A stretch of DNA of 32,358 nucleotides from assembly GCA_009996615.1 (NCBI GenBank), contig JAACZU010000027.1:1-32358 (forward strand), read 5' to 3'. Each line of letters opens with the position of its first letter. The stretch's first letter is position 1. Under the pieces are notes generated by a model. It saw only the letters and a program-made list of their open reading frames with translations. It did not search any database and was not told the origin of the DNA. A program made the translations under genes and the position numbers. The DNA is from Rhodanobacteraceae bacterium (lineage in GTDB: Bacteria; Pseudomonadota; Gammaproteobacteria; Xanthomonadales; Rhodanobacteraceae). This document shows positions 8,301 through 15,967 of this stretch, piece after piece.

Positions 8301-9467
8301 GCTGTAGCGCTTGACGCGCGCGGTGCCGGTGTCGATCACGTAGCGGATGCGCGGCACCGTCAGCGAGGTCTCGGCGACGTTCGTCGCGAGCACGATGCGC
8401 CGCTGCGGGCCCGGCTTGAACACGCGGTCCTGCTCCGCCGCGGACAGGCGCGCGTACAGCGCCAGCACCTCGGTCTCGCGGTACTGGCGCCGCGACAGCG
8501 CCAGGTGCGCGTCGCGGATCTCGCGCTCGCCGGGCAGGAACACCAGCACGTCGCCGCGCGGGTCCTCGGCGGTGATCTCGTCGGCGGCGGCGACGATCTG
8601 CTCGGAGAGGGAAAGGGAAAGGGGGTCAGAGTCACCTTTCCGACGACGGGGCTCGGATGAACGATCTGCGTCCGCGGAAAAGTGACTCTGACCCTCTTTC
8701 CCCCGCCAGCGCACCTCGACCGGATACGTGCGGCCCTCGACCTCGATCACCGGCGCACCGCCGAAATGCTGCGCGAAACGCGACGTATCGATCGTCGCCG
8801 AGGTCACGATCAGCTTGAGGTCTCGCCGCTTGGCGAGCAGGCGCTTGAGGTAGCCGAGCAGGAAGTCGATGTTGAGGCTGCGCTCGTGCGCCTCGTCGAG
8901 GATGATCGTGTCGTAGGCGGACAGCCACGGGTCCGACTGCGTCTCGGCGAGCAGGATGCCGTCGGTCATGAACTTGATCAGCGAGGCGTCCGAAACCTGG
9001 TCGCTGAAGCGCACCTGGAAGCCGACCAGCTGGCCGACCTCGCTGCCAAGCTCCGACGCGACGCGCCGCGCGACGCTGCGCGCGGCGATGCGGCGCGGCT
9101 GCGTGCAGCCGATCAGGCCGGCGGTGCCACGGCCGGCGGCGAGGCAAAGCTTGGGCAGCTGCGTGGTTTTGCCCGAGCCGGTCTCGCCGGCCAGCACGAC
9201 GACCTGGTGCTGCCGGATCAGCGCGACGATCTCGTCGCTGCGCGCGGCGATCGGCAGCGATTCGTCGACGCGGATCGCCGGCACGCGCCCGGCGCGCGCG
9301 GCACGGCGGGAAGCCGAGGCCGCGATCGCCTCGCGCAGGCGCGCCAGTTCGGCGTCGGCCGGCGCCGCGCGCGCGCCGGACAGCCGGCGCCATTGCGCCA
9401 GCAGGCGGCCGAAGTCGCGCGCCATCACACCGTCGAGCGCGCTGCGCAGGGTTTGCAGATCGGACAT
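5319..9467 (-). CDS. hrpA: ATP-dependent RNA helicase HrpA (DEAH box), with two in-frame repeat insertions
   Basis: DEAH-box helicase, 1382 aa against 1300 for E. coli HrpA; in that family it acts on mRNA and collided ribosomes. Walker A is GETGSGKT (94-101), followed by the DEAH box (191-194), SAT (223-225) and motif [12 protein letters not shown]. The HA2/OB region contains SIQDPRERP, and the long HrpA-specific C-terminal part ([42 protein letters not shown]) is complete. Two segments absent from E. coli HrpA match palindromic repeats in the DNA: residues about 255-286 between the RecA domains (8609-8704) and about 627-697 (7376-7590). Both keep the frame. The stop TAG lies inside the inverted repeat at 5302-5322. 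The gene is divergent from dps. Start ATG 9467 is supported by the natural N-terminus ([13 protein letters not shown]). Confidence 0.95.
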   Translation of the reverse strand: MSDLQTLRSALDGVMARDFGRLLAQWRRLSGARAAPADAELARLREAIAASASRRAARAGRVPAIRVDESLPIAARSDEIVALIRQHQVVVLAGETGSGKTTQLPKLCLAAGRGTAGLIGCTQPRRIAARSVARRVASELGSEVGQLVGFQVRFSDQVSDASLIKFMTDGILLAETQSDPWLSAYDTIILDEAHERSLNIDFLLGYLKRLLAKRRDLKLIVTSATIDTSRFAQHFGGAPVIEVEGRTYPVEVRWRGKEGQSHFSADADRSSEPRRRKGDSDPLSLSLSEQIVAAADEITAEDPRGDVLVFLPGEREIRDAHLALSRRQYRETEVLALYARLSAAEQDRVFKPGPQRRIVLATNVAETSLTVPRIRYVIDTGTARVKRYSPRTQLERLHIEPISQAAADQRKGRCGRVGPGVCYRLYDEDDYAQRPRYTDPEILRSSLAGVILRMLALKLGDPAEFPFVEAPGERAIADGYRRLAELGGIDDEKRLTEIGRTMARLPIDVALGRMLIEARSRGALRELLILASFLSIQDPRERPADARAQADAAHAQFADPKSDFLGVLRLWSAYSQAHADLTQSKLRDWCHAHFLSFLRMREWRELHRQLLVLVTDELGWSLGEAQPAARPVKGRVGQTAPSPERRDGRASKKPSPPNPRASCARASGPHIPVRPFAGDRGPAAAIESPAHPLEGEGSSVEAESLSASAYEAVHRCLLSGWPTQVGRKDERGQYRGTRERKFAIFPGSVTAKAAPQWLLAGQILDLAKVYAMLCARVEPAWIEQQAAHLVKKSWRDAHWSRKRGAVVAHEQVTLFGLNLVEQRTVQFGRQDPALAHRIFLTEALARGEIDARADFVRANARVLAQAREIEAKRRRSGLLRTDEELAAFFAGKLPSDINTSAALDAWYRKASPAEQAALHWSLADVLGESPGVGARDFPAELHIASHKLRLSYRFMPGDASDGVTVHVPLALVNALPAARCEWLVPGLLAEKVAELIRGLPKALRRNFVPAPDFARAFVEAEAPRDESLAVALARYLQRVTGVAVGAADFAEAVLPSHLAMNVRVQDDKGAVLAEGRDLAAIQAQWTGAARAAFSRRADVELTRDEVDAFDFDDIPSSIVSSGGLTAFPALVDLGETVALRVFERHDEAQAEHRRGVERLLRRALADRLKQAKRQLPLNNALMLKWAGIGTAEALREDLVEAALHEQFAAHDLDVRQRAAFEHVREAIARGLFPAAVERLKQAEAIIAAYAELRPLLQPPLMGFARANYDDLREQLDDLLAPGFLREVDKARLAQFPRYLKAMKLRAERLRQDPARDQARMLGLQGYWRDYLKLRAERGEDAMLAELRWAIEELRVSTFAQELRTAEPVSPKRIAKLVEGLRA
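7376..7590. repeat. Composite palindromic element inside hrpA
   Basis: Starts with CCCTCCCCTTCAAGGGGG (7378-7395), a slightly degraded copy of the palindrome at 20666 and 23982. It continues with a 10-bp hairpin (CGATCGCGGC, 7409-7418, with GCCGCGATCG, 7425-7434) and a 6-bp hairpin (CCGCAC/GTGCGG, 7446-7463). It also holds ATTGGGCGGGGATGG (7494-7508), matching the GGGTGGGGATGG tail of the other copies. In HrpA it encodes roughly residues 627-697, a low-complexity Pro/Arg/Ser segment (for example [16 protein letters not shown]) that E. coli HrpA lacks. The outer boundaries are approximate. Confidence 0.7.
8609..8704. repeat. Inverted-repeat element inside hrpA (GTCAGAGTCAC type)
   Basis: The left arm GGGTCAGAGTCACCTTTCC (8623-8641) pairs with GGAAAAGTGACTCTGACCC (8676-8694) with one mismatch. 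The arms are flanked by purine/pyrimidine tracts (GGGAAAGGG and CTCTTTCCCC) and separated by a 34-bp loop. The whole is about 96 bp, or 32 codons. It encodes the HrpA segment [20 protein letters not shown], then [12 protein letters not shown], located after the strand [12 protein letters not shown], where E. coli HrpA has only a short linker. Confidence 0.8.
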
Positions 9468-9525
9468 GCGGAAAGATCACGAACCGCGCGGGCGCGCGGC
9501 GTCAGGTGCGTTGCCGGAGGGACAA

Positions 9526-9544
9526 CGATAATTGTGGCCTATCG
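9526..9544. promoter_or_regulatory. Possible OxyR-like site upstream of dps
   Basis: CGATAATTGTGGCCTATCG contains ATAA-N7-CTAT, matching one half of the OxyR consensus ATAG-N7-CTAT-N7-ATAG-N7-CTAT. The following 22 bp match the second half poorly (ATTC-N7-TGAT). It lies about 80 bp upstream of the dps start in the hrpA-dps divergent region. OxyR control of dps is established in other bacteria; here it is only suggested. Confidence 0.35.
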
Positions 9545-9625
9545 TCGCAATTCGCAAGCGTGATTTCACGCCCGCCGCCGCTTGCGTTACCTTGGCATCT
9601 CGTCCACGTCACCCAGGAGGCAAGC

Positions 9626-10093
9626 ATGGCCATCGATATCGGCATTGCGAAGAAGGATCGGGAGAGCATCGCGAAGAACCTGTCCAAGCTGCTGGCGGAC
9701 ACCTATTCGCTGTACCTCAAGACGCACGGTTTCCACTGGAACGTGACCGGGCCGATGTTCAACACGCTGCACCTGATGTTCGAGACGCAGTACAACGAGC
9801 TGTGGACCGCCGCCGACCTCGTCGCCGAGCGCATGCGCGCGCTCGACGTCTACGCACCCGGCTCCTACACGCAGTTCGGCAAGCTGACCTCGATCGCCGA
9901 GGAGACCGGCGTGCCGGACTGGAAGGCGATGGTGCAGCAGCTCGTCGACGGCCACGAAACCGCGGCGCGCACCGCGCGCGAGGTGTTCAAGGTCGCCGAC
10001 AAGGCCGACGACCAGCCGACCGCCGACCTCGCCACGCAGCGCATGCAGGAACACGAAAAGACCGCGTGGATGCTGCGCTCGCTGCTCAAGTAG
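9626..10093 (+). CDS. dps: Dps family DNA-protecting ferritin-like protein
   Basis: 155 aa from ATG 9626, preceded by a near-perfect Shine-Dalgarno (AGGAGG, 9615-9620). Dps dodecamers oxidise Fe(II) with hydrogen peroxide, store the iron and protect DNA during starvation and oxidative stress. The intersubunit ferroxidase ligands are all in place: His37 (GFHWNVTG), His49, Glu53, Asp64 and Glu68 align at the spacing of H51, H63, D67, D78 and E82 of E. coli Dps. The N-terminal extension is short ([20 protein letters not shown]), so direct DNA binding through a long basic tail is less evident than in E. coli. It is divergent from hrpA, with a possible OxyR-like site in between. The 3' end is followed by a 326-bp repeat-rich gap in which the last 13 bp of this gene recur. 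Confidence 0.96.
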   Translation: MAIDIGIAKKDRESIAKNLSKLLADTYSLYLKTHGFHWNVTGPMFNTLHLMFETQYNELWTAADLVAERMRALDVYAPGSYTQFGKLTSIAEETGVPDWKAMVQQLVDGHETAARTAREVFKVADKADDQPTADLATQRMQEHEKTAWMLRSLLK

Positions 10094-10124
10094 GCTGGCC
10101 GGCGCCTTGGCGCGGACACGCACC

Positions 10125-10196
10125 CGCCGGCCGGCGCAGGTGGCTGTAGAGGCCGTAGCCGACGCCGACGAGGCCGGTGACCACCGCCAGCACGTA
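10125..10196 (-). pseudogene. Remnant of a DUF1275 gene 3' end
   Basis: Read on the minus strand it encodes TYVLAVVTGLVGVGYGLYSH followed by LRRPAG. The true C-terminus of the neighbouring DUF1275 protein is LYVPAAATGLVGVGYGLYSH followed by LHRPA and a stop. The copy has no start, no upstream gene body and no stop at the matching position, so it is a duplicated and diverged fragment. The substitutions keep a protein-like pattern, so it may come from an older paralogue whose body was deleted. Confidence 0.7.
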
Positions 10197-10203
10197 CGTC
10201 GTT

Positions 10204-10286
10204 GTAGCCCGTGTAAGCGAAGCGCACCCGGGGCTGTGCTGCTTGCATGCATCCCCGGGTGCGGCCTACGGCCTTACCCGGGCTAC
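10204..10286. repeat. Inverted repeat (TAGCCCG...GCACCCGGG type)
   Basis: TAGCCCGTGTAAGCG...GCACCCGGGG (10204-10232) faces ATCCCCGGGTGCG...ACCCGGGCTACG (10251-10287). The structure is a strong hairpin between the copied DUF1275 tail and the copied dps end. This repeat style is common in intergenic regions of Lysobacterales (recalled from general knowledge, not checked). Confidence 0.8.
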
Positions 10287-10321
10287 GTGGCTGCTCAAGT
10301 AGGGCCATCCGCCGGCTTTGC

Positions 10322-10394
10322 GTAGGAGCGGCTTCAGCCGCGATGCTTCTGAAGGCCGAGGGCCGAAGAGCATCGCGACTGAAGGCGCTCCTGC
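10322..10394. repeat. Inverted repeat (GTAGGAGCGGCTTCAGCCGCG type)
   Basis: The left arm (10322-10349, GTAGGAGCGGCTTCAGCCG...) pairs imperfectly with the right arm (10366-10394, ...CATCGCGACTGAAGGCGCTC). It shares GTAGGAGCG with the cluster at 5249 and GAGCATCGCG with the element at 31921. It lies 25 bp beyond the stop of the DUF1275 gene and could terminate transcription from both sides. Confidence 0.8.
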
Positions 10395-10419
10395 AGCCCG
10401 TCACGATCCCGCGGCGGCA

Positions 10420-11091
10420 TCACGCCGGCCGGTGCAGGTGGCTGTAGAGGCCATAGCCGACGCCGACGAGGCCGGTGGCAGCGGCCGGCACATACAGCGC
10501 GGCGTAGGCGAACGCCTGGAACAGCCAGGTGCCGGCGACCGCGCCGGCGAGGAACGCGCTGACCAGCGCCAGCAGCAGGCGCACGCGGCGCGTGTCGACC
10601 GGCAGGCCGCGCAGGCGGTGGCCGAGGAAGATGCCGAGGTCGGTCAGCGTGCCGGAGAAATGCGTCGTGCGCAGCACTGCGCCGCTGTAGGTGCTGGCCA
10701 TCGCGTTCTGCAGGCCGCAGGCCGCCGAGGCAAGGTATTCGCCGGCGACCTGGCCGGCACCGAGCAGCGGTACCGCCGCGACAAGCAGCAGCGCCTCGAC
10801 CGCCAGCACGACGCCGTAGCGGCGGCCCAGGCGCAGGGTCGAGTCCTGGATGATGACGCCGCTGGCGACGCAGCCGGCGACGAATGCGCCGATCAGCGCG
10901 GCGAAGTGCAGCATGGCCGCCACGTCGCCCTGGCCGATCGCGGTGCCGAGCAACGTGGTCGTGCCAGTCAGGTGCGTGATGCCCTGGTGCTGCACGCCGA
11001 GGAAGCCGGTCGCGTTGATGATGCCGGCGATGAACGCCAGCACGACGCCGCCGAACAGGACCCAACGCGGCAGGCGCGCGAACATCGTCAC
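10420..11091 (-). CDS. DUF1275 (YoaK-type) inner-membrane protein
   Basis: 223 aa with about six hydrophobic segments: VLFGGVVLAFIAGIINATGF, the VAAMLHFAALIGAFVAGCVA stretch, YGVVLAVEALLLVAAVPLLG, the RLLLALVSAFLAGAVAGTWL segment and a final LYVPAAATGLVGVGYGLYS. The N-terminal G-x-INA-x-GF and the conserved LQNAMASTYSGAVLRTTHFS with GTLTDLG are signatures of the DUF1275 family. The family is thought to contain membrane transporters, but no substrate is established. The start ATG overlaps the stop of the ThrE-like gene by 4 bp (ATGA), so the two are translationally coupled. A diverged copy of its last 72 bp lies 300 bp downstream. Confidence 0.9.
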   Translation of the reverse strand: MTMFARLPRWVLFGGVVLAFIAGIINATGFLGVQHQGITHLTGTTTLLGTAIGQGDVAAMLHFAALIGAFVAGCVASGVIIQDSTLRLGRRYGVVLAVEALLLVAAVPLLGAGQVAGEYLASAACGLQNAMASTYSGAVLRTTHFSGTLTDLGIFLGHRLRGLPVDTRRVRLLLALVSAFLAGAVAGTWLFQAFAYAALYVPAAATGLVGVGYGLYSHLHRPA

Positions 11092-12344
11092 AGCTTGCGC
11101 CTCGGCGGCACCAGCAGGTCGCCGAACAGCAGGCCGGCGACGATCGCGACCAGCAGCGTGACCAGCGTGATCGCGGTGTCGATGCCGAGCGCGACGTCAC
11201 GCTCGAACACGAAGCTGAGCGTGCGGAAGCCGACGCTGCCGGGCACCAGCAGGATGATGCCCGGCTCGCGCACGAGCGCGCCGGGGCGGCTCATCACGCG
11301 CGCGAACACGTTGCTGCTGGCGCCGATCACGAGGCCGCCGATGAACACGCCGAAGGCGGACGAGACGTACATGCCGCCGAGCTGCGCGCAGACGAAGCCG
11401 AGGATGACCGCGCCGACGACCACGCCGGTGTAGCGCAGCGGGCTGCCGAACAGCACCGCGAACGCGAACGCGCCGGCCGGCACCGCGATCCACTCGGTCC
11501 ACGCGGGCACGACGTCGAGCGGGCTGGCGGTCGGCGCCCAGCCGACCACCGCGCACAACTGGCTGCCGAGCACGGTGCCGAACGCCAGCTTCAGCAGCGT
11601 CGCCAGCGCGCCCATCATGCGCGCGGTGCCGGACACCAGGTGCTGGCTCGACAGCTCGCGCACCGCGGTGGTCAGCACCATGCCCGGCATCAGCACGATC
11701 AGGCTGGCGATCACGACCGAGCGCAGCGCCAGCGGCATGACGTGCACGGCGATCGCGGTCGCCACCACGGTCGCGACCAGCGCCGACAGCGCCTCGGCCG
11801 CGGCGGCGATGCTCGGCCGGCCGATCGCGGCGATGTTGATCAGGCCGATCAGCAGGCCGATCAGCGTGGCCGAGGCGACGCCGGGCCAGCCGGTGTGCAG
11901 GATCGCCGCGATGCTGCCGGCGGAGACGCCGAAGCTGGCGACCATCAGCGCGTACCAGCCGCGCGGGCGCCGCGCCTGGCCGAACTCGCGCAGGCGCCGC
12001 AGCCCGGCGGCGAGGTCCAGGCGCCCGTCGATGACCTGGTCGCCGATCTCGTCCACCTGGCACAGGCGCTTGAGGTTGACCTCGCCCGGCGGCACGCGCA
12101 CGACCTGGGTGATCTCGGCGAGGTCGTCGCCGCGCGCCGGATCGGAGAACGACATCACGATCGAGGTCGGCGTCGACAGCACGTTGCAGTGCAGGCCGAG
12201 CCGCGCGCTGACCAGGTTGACCACGTCCTCCAGGCGCGGCGCGGCGGTGCCGTACTCGTGCAGGCGCCGCGCCAGCTCGACGATGAAGCCGATGCGCGCG
12301 TTCATCGCGGTGCGGTCGTGGCGGTCGGTATCGTCCCTGGTCAT
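11088..12344 (-). CDS. ThrE-family threonine/serine exporter-like protein
   Basis: 418 aa from ATG 12344; ATG 12305 (MNARIGFIVE) is an alternative and neither has a clear Shine-Dalgarno. The N-terminal soluble part (FIVELARRLHEYGTAAPRLE, then DVVNLVSARLGL) matches the ThrE N-domain. It is followed by about ten membrane segments in two halves, the second corresponding to the ThrE_2 half (ASPLDVVPAWTEWIAVPAGA through LLFGDLLVPPRRKL). Members export threonine, serine or related small amino acids; the substrate here is inferred only. The gene is the first of a two-gene operon with the DUF1275 protein (ATGA overlap) and is divergent from the mla-type operon across 80 bp, which must hold both promoters. 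Confidence 0.88.
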   Translation of the reverse strand: MTRDDTDRHDRTAMNARIGFIVELARRLHEYGTAAPRLEDVVNLVSARLGLHCNVLSTPTSIVMSFSDPARGDDLAEITQVVRVPPGEVNLKRLCQVDEIGDQVIDGRLDLAAGLRRLREFGQARRPRGWYALMVASFGVSAGSIAAILHTGWPGVASATLIGLLIGLINIAAIGRPSIAAAAEALSALVATVVATAIAVHVMPLALRSVVIASLIVLMPGMVLTTAVRELSSQHLVSGTARMMGALATLLKLAFGTVLGSQLCAVVGWAPTASPLDVVPAWTEWIAVPAGAFAFAVLFGSPLRYTGVVVGAVILGFVCAQLGGMYVSSAFGVFIGGLVIGASSNVFARVMSRPGALVREPGIILLVPGSVGFRTLSFVFERDVALGIDTAITLVTLLVAIVAGLLFGDLLVPPRRKL

Positions 12345-12424
12345 CGCGCAATGATGCCGTGCGCGGGGCATGCTTGGGAACGCCGCGCGTTCCGCACTCG
12401 GCGCGGGCCTGCTAGCCTTGCGCG

Positions 12425-13534
12425 ATGACCCGCGCAGGCACCGCCACGATCGGCCACGATGCAAGCGGCGACGTCATCGTCGCCAGCGGCGACTGGACGC
12501 TCGCGTACGCGCCGGCGCTGGCCGGCCTCGTCGCCACCTTGCGCGGGCAGGCGCGGCCGGGCCTGCGCATCGACGCGCGCGGCCTCGGCCGGGTCGACAC
12601 CGCCGGCGCCGGCCTGCTGCTCGACCTCGCCGGCGTCGACGCGATCGACGGTCTCGACCCGCGCCGGCGCGCGCTGTTCGACGCGGTCGCGCGCGCGCAG
12701 GCCGCGCCGCCGGTGCCGGCCAAGCCCGAGGGCGGCCTCGTCGCGCTGCTCGCGCGCACCGGCGCCGCGGTCGAGCACATCGGCGACAACGTGCGCCGGC
12801 TGGTCGGCTTCATCGGCCTGATCCTCGCCACGCTGGCGCGCACGGTCCCGCAGCCGCGGCGCTGGCGCGTCACCTCGCTCGCGTTCCACCTCGAGCAGAC
12901 CGGCCTCGACGCGGTGCCGATCGTCGTGCTGATGAACTTCCTGGTCGGCGCGGTCATCGCGTTCCTCGGCGCGACCGTGCTGAAGGACTTCGGCGCCGCC
13001 ATCTTCACGGTCGACCTGATCGGCTATTCGTTCCTGCGCGAGTTCGGCGTGCTCTTGACCGCGATCCTGATCGCCGGCCGCTCCGGCAGCGCGTTCACCG
13101 CGCAGATCGGCTCGATGAAGTCGCGCGAGGAGATCGACGCGATCCGCACGCTCGGCCTCGACCCGGTCGAGGTGCTGGTGCTGCCGCGCCTGCTCGCGCT
13201 GCTGATCGCGCTGCCGCTGCTGACGTTCCTCGCGATGGCGGCCGGCATCGTCGGCGGCGGCGCCGTCTGCGCGCTGAACCTGGACATCTCGCCGACGATG
13301 TTCGTCACGCGCCTGCAGGACCTCGCCGCCACGCGCCACTTCTGGGTCGGCATGAGCAAGGCGCCGCTGTTCGCGTTCCTGATCGCCGCGATCGGCTGCC
13401 TGGAAGGCTTCAAGGTGTCCGGCAGCGCCGAGTCGGTCGGCGAGCACACGACCTCCAGCGTGGTGCAGGCGATCTTCGTCGCGATCCTGGTCGATGCGTT
13501 CGCCGCGATCTTCTTCATGGAGATCAACATATGA
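12425..13534 (+). CDS. MlaE-type ABC permease with N-terminal STAS (MlaB-like) domain
   Basis: 369 aa. Residues 1-85 form a STAS-like domain (SGDWTLAYAPALAGL, the RPGLRIDARGLGRVDTAGAG stretch), the job of the separate MlaB protein in E. coli. A linker (about 86-115) leads into the MlaE permease: LEQTGLDAVPIVVLMNFLVG, the SFLREFGVLLTAILIAGRSG and SAFTAQIGSMKSREEIDAIR signatures, then MFVTRLQDLAATRHFWVGMS and KAPLFAFLIAAIGCLEGFKV. MlaE dimers form the inner-membrane core of MCE-type lipid transporters that move phospholipids between the inner and outer membranes. The stop overlaps the start of the ATPase gene (ATGA at 13531). The operon order E-F-D-lipoprotein lacks a periplasmic MlaC and an MlaA here. 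Confidence 0.94.
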   Translation: MTRAGTATIGHDASGDVIVASGDWTLAYAPALAGLVATLRGQARPGLRIDARGLGRVDTAGAGLLLDLAGVDAIDGLDPRRRALFDAVARAQAAPPVPAKPEGGLVALLARTGAAVEHIGDNVRRLVGFIGLILATLARTVPQPRRWRVTSLAFHLEQTGLDAVPIVVLMNFLVGAVIAFLGATVLKDFGAAIFTVDLIGYSFLREFGVLLTAILIAGRSGSAFTAQIGSMKSREEIDAIRTLGLDPVEVLVLPRLLALLIALPLLTFLAMAAGIVGGGAVCALNLDISPTMFVTRLQDLAATRHFWVGMSKAPLFAFLIAAIGCLEGFKVSGSAESVGEHTTSSVVQAIFVAILVDAFAAIFFMEINI

Positions 13535-14355
13535 ACGCCACCGCGCGCGAGAAGGTCATCGAAGTGCGCGGCCTGCGCAACCAGTTCGGCACGCAGGTCG
13601 TGCACGAGAACCTCGACCTCGACGTGTACCGCGGCGAGATCGTCGGCGTGGTCGGCGGCTCGGGCAGCGGCAAGTCGGTGCTGCTGCGCTCGATCATCGG
13701 CCTGCTGCGCCCGGCCGCCGGCGAAGTGACGCTGCTCGGCGAGGACATGATGCGCATCTCCGATGCGCGCCGCAGCGCGATCGAGGCGCGCTGCGGCGTG
13801 CTGTTCCAGAACGGCGCGCTGTTCTCGTCGCTGTCGGTGGCCGACAACGTGATGGTGCCGATGCGCGAGCACTACCGCCTGCCGCTGCCGCTGATGCAGC
13901 GGCTGGCCGCGCTGAAGATCGCGCTGGCCGGCCTGCCCGCCAACGCCGGCGCGAAGTTCCCGGCGCAGCTGTCCGGCGGCATGGTCAAGCGCGCCGCGCT
14001 GGCGCGCGCGCTCGCGCTCGATCCGGACATCCTGTTCCTCGACGAGCCGACCGCCGGCCTCGACCCGATCGGCGCCGCCGCGTTCGACCAGTTGATCCTG
14101 ACCCTGCGCGACAGCCTCGGCCTGACCGTGTTCCTGATCACGCACGACCTCGACACGCTGTACACGATCTGCGACCGCGTCGCCGTGCTGGCGCAGAAGC
14201 GCGTGCTGGTCGCCGACACGATCGCGCGCGTGGAAGCGTGCGACGACCCGTGGGTGCGCGAGTACTTCCAGGGCCCGCGCGGGCGCGCGGCATGGGCGGC
14301 CGCCGCGCGCGAACGACAAGCCATCGCGGCCGATGCCGCCCCGACCAAGAGTTGA
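13531..14355 (+). CDS. MlaF-type ABC transporter ATPase
   Basis: 274 aa. ATPase of the MCE lipid transporter, energising the MlaE permease. Walker A is GGSGSGKS (42-49), the Q-loop region is LFQNGALFSSLSVADNV (91-107), the signature motif is LSGGM (147-151), Walker B is ILFLDE (167-172), and the switch His is in LITHDLDTLY. QNGALFSSLSV is characteristic of the MlaF/Mkl branch of ABC ATPases rather than of generic importers. It is translationally coupled to the permease by a 4-bp overlap and is followed after 3 bp by the MlaD-like gene. The C-terminal tail (RGRAAWAAAARERQ) is Ala/Arg-rich and not conserved. Confidence 0.95.
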   Translation: MNATAREKVIEVRGLRNQFGTQVVHENLDLDVYRGEIVGVVGGSGSGKSVLLRSIIGLLRPAAGEVTLLGEDMMRISDARRSAIEARCGVLFQNGALFSSLSVADNVMVPMREHYRLPLPLMQRLAALKIALAGLPANAGAKFPAQLSGGMVKRAALARALALDPDILFLDEPTAGLDPIGAAAFDQLILTLRDSLGLTVFLITHDLDTLYTICDRVAVLAQKRVLVADTIARVEACDDPWVREYFQGPRGRAAWAAAARERQAIAADAAPTKS

Positions 14356-14358
14356 ACC

Positions 14359-15303
14359 ATGGAAACGCGTGCGCATCACGTCCTCATCGGTGCCTTCACG
14401 ATCGGCGCGTTCCTGCTCGCGCTCGGCTTCGTGCTGTGGCTGTCCAAGGCCGGCAGCGAGCGCAGCTTCCGCGACTACGACATCGTGTTCACCGAGGCGG
14501 TCACCGGCCTGTCGGTCGGCGGGCTGGTTCAGTACAACGGCATCAAGGTCGGCGAGGTCGCGCGGCTCAGCCTCGCGCCGGACGATCCGCGCAAGGTCAT
14601 CGCGCGCGTGCGCCTGGACGCCAGCGCGCCGGTGCGCCAGGACACGCGCGCCAAGCTCGGCCTGCAGGGCGTGACCGGCCTGGCCTTCATCCAGCTGTCC
14701 GGCGGGACGCCCGGCAGCCCGCCGCTCGTGTCGACGCACGAGCATCCGGTGCCGGTGATCCCGTCGGAGGAGTCGGCGCTGTCCAAGCTGCTCGCGTCCG
14801 GCTCGGACGTGGTCACCAGTGTCAACGACATCCTGCTGCGCTTGGCCGAGGTGCTGTCGGACGAGAACGTGCGGCGCGTGTCGGCCACGCTCGAGCACGT
14901 CGACCAGCTGACCGGCACGCTGGCCGAGCAGCGCAAGGACATCGGCAACGCGCTGGCGCAGCTGGCGGCGGCGAGCAGCGAGCTGAAGACCACGCTGAAG
15001 TCGATGGGCACGATGGTCGACACCACCAACACGCTGCTGCGCGACGACGTGCGCGCGGTGCTGCAGTCGACGCAGAAGGCGCTCGACTCGGTCGACACCG
15101 TCGTCGCCTCGGCCAACGGCCTGATCGCCGACAACCGCGCCGCGATCGGTGCGTTCAGCAACCAGGGCCTGCGCCAGATCGGCCCGACCGTGAACGAGTT
15201 GCGCGAGGCGCTGCGCTCGCTCAAGCAGCTCAGCGACAAGCTCGGCGCCTCCGACAGCCTGCTGCTCGGCCGCAACCAGCCCAAGGAGTTCCAGCCCCGA
15301 TGA
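14359..15303 (+). CDS. MlaD/MCE-domain substrate-binding protein
   Basis: 314 aa. One N-terminal membrane anchor (about residues 9-27, IGAFTIGAFLLALGFVLWLS) is followed by a single MCE domain (about 38-115: YDIVFTEAVTGLSVGGLVQY, GIKVGEVARL, LGLQGVTGLAFIQLSGG). A long helical C-terminal region (about 150-300) carries many Leu/Ala/Ser heptads and should form the hexameric coiled-coil tube or stalk seen in this class. The protein would be anchored in the inner membrane with the MCE ring in the periplasm, conducting lipid to or from the MlaEF complex. The C-terminal helix is longer than in E. coli MlaD (183 aa), which suggests a bridge that may replace a soluble carrier such as MlaC. The stop overlaps the next start (ATGA at 15300). 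Confidence 0.92.
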   Translation: METRAHHVLIGAFTIGAFLLALGFVLWLSKAGSERSFRDYDIVFTEAVTGLSVGGLVQYNGIKVGEVARLSLAPDDPRKVIARVRLDASAPVRQDTRAKLGLQGVTGLAFIQLSGGTPGSPPLVSTHEHPVPVIPSEESALSKLLASGSDVVTSVNDILLRLAEVLSDENVRRVSATLEHVDQLTGTLAEQRKDIGNALAQLAAASSELKTTLKSMGTMVDTTNTLLRDDVRAVLQSTQKALDSVDTVVASANGLIADNRAAIGAFSNQGLRQIGPTVNELREALRSLKQLSDKLGASDSLLLGRNQPKEFQPR

Positions 15304-15944
15304 GCCCGCGTCCCCGCCTGATCTTACTGCTGCTGCCGCTGCTGCTGCCGCTGCTGCTGGCCGGCTGCTCCTCGCTGCTGAACGTGCAGCGCGCGCCGTT
15401 CACGACCTATTCGCCGCGCTACGCCGCGGATGCCGCGGTCGCGCCGGGGCCGCGGGTCGGCTGGCAGCTGGCGGTCGAGACGCCGATCGCCAGCGACGCG
15501 CTAGAGACCTCGCGCATGCTGGTCATGCCCACGCCCGGCGTGATCGAGGTGTTCCCGAACGCGCGCTGGCGCGATCCGGCGCCGGCGCTGCTGCGCGGCC
15601 TCGTGGTGCAGGGCTTCGAGCAGTCCGGCCGCATCGTCGGCGTCGGCAGCGCCGCTTCCGGCATGAGCGCCGACTATGCGCTGGCGATGGACCTGCGCGA
15701 TTTCCAGCTCGAACTGCGCGACGGCGCGCCGCATGCGGTGATCCGCTTCCAGGCGCGCCTGCTCGACTACACCACCAATCGCGTGCTCGCTTCACAGGCG
15801 TTCGCCGCCGACGCGCCGGCCAGCACCGCCGATGCGGCCGGCGCGTTCGTCGCATTCGAGGCCGCGCTCGACACGATCGTGCCGCAACTGGTCGACTGGA
15901 CGCTGCGCGAGGGCGAGCGCCGCCACGCCGAGCGGGGTGGCTGA
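15300..15944 (+). CDS. ABC-type transport auxiliary lipoprotein (PqiC/ABC_trans_aux type)
   Basis: 214 aa. A lipoprotein signal peptide contains a simple Leu/Pro repeat (LLLLPLLLPLLLAGC), with lipobox LAGC and the lipidated Cys at residue 23; the DNA there is a run of CTG/CCG triplets. The mature protein begins SSLLNVQRAPFTTYSPRY and has the pattern of the ABC_trans_aux family (GWQLAVETPIASDALETSRM, IEVFPNARWRDPAPALLRGL, VVQGFEQSGRIVGVG). This fold lies at the outer-membrane side of MCE systems, for example PqiC. As the last gene of the operon, it would anchor the periplasmic MCE bridge to the outer membrane. It is followed by a 15-bp stem at 15968-16000. Confidence 0.9.
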   Translation: MSPRPRLILLLLPLLLPLLLAGCSSLLNVQRAPFTTYSPRYAADAAVAPGPRVGWQLAVETPIASDALETSRMLVMPTPGVIEVFPNARWRDPAPALLRGLVVQGFEQSGRIVGVGSAASGMSADYALAMDLRDFQLELRDGAPHAVIRFQARLLDYTTNRVLASQAFAADAPASTADAAGAFVAFEAALDTIVPQLVDWTLREGERRHAERGG

Positions 15945-15967
15945 CGACGCCAGCCTTGCTTTCGAGG

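Larger units (their letters stand above)
10082..10495. repeat. Tandemly duplicated junction of dps and DUF1275 3' ends
   Basis: This covers the 326-bp gap between dps and the DUF1275 gene. The order 'dps end, then DUF1275 end' appears twice. CTGCTCAAGTAGG occurs at the true dps end (10082-10094) and again at 10291-10303. The last roughly 72 bp of the DUF1275 gene (10425-10495) recur at 10125-10196. Inverted repeats lie at 10204-10286 and 10322-10394, one next to each copy. No other gene is seen in the gap. Confidence 0.7.

Noticed and set aside
7376-8704. Frameshift or gene split in hrpA
   Set aside because: The reading frame is continuous through both inserts and all family motifs occur in one frame.
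8609-8704. Insertion sequence remnant with transposase
   Set aside because: No transposase coding sequence, no target-site duplication recognisable, and the element is under 100 bp.
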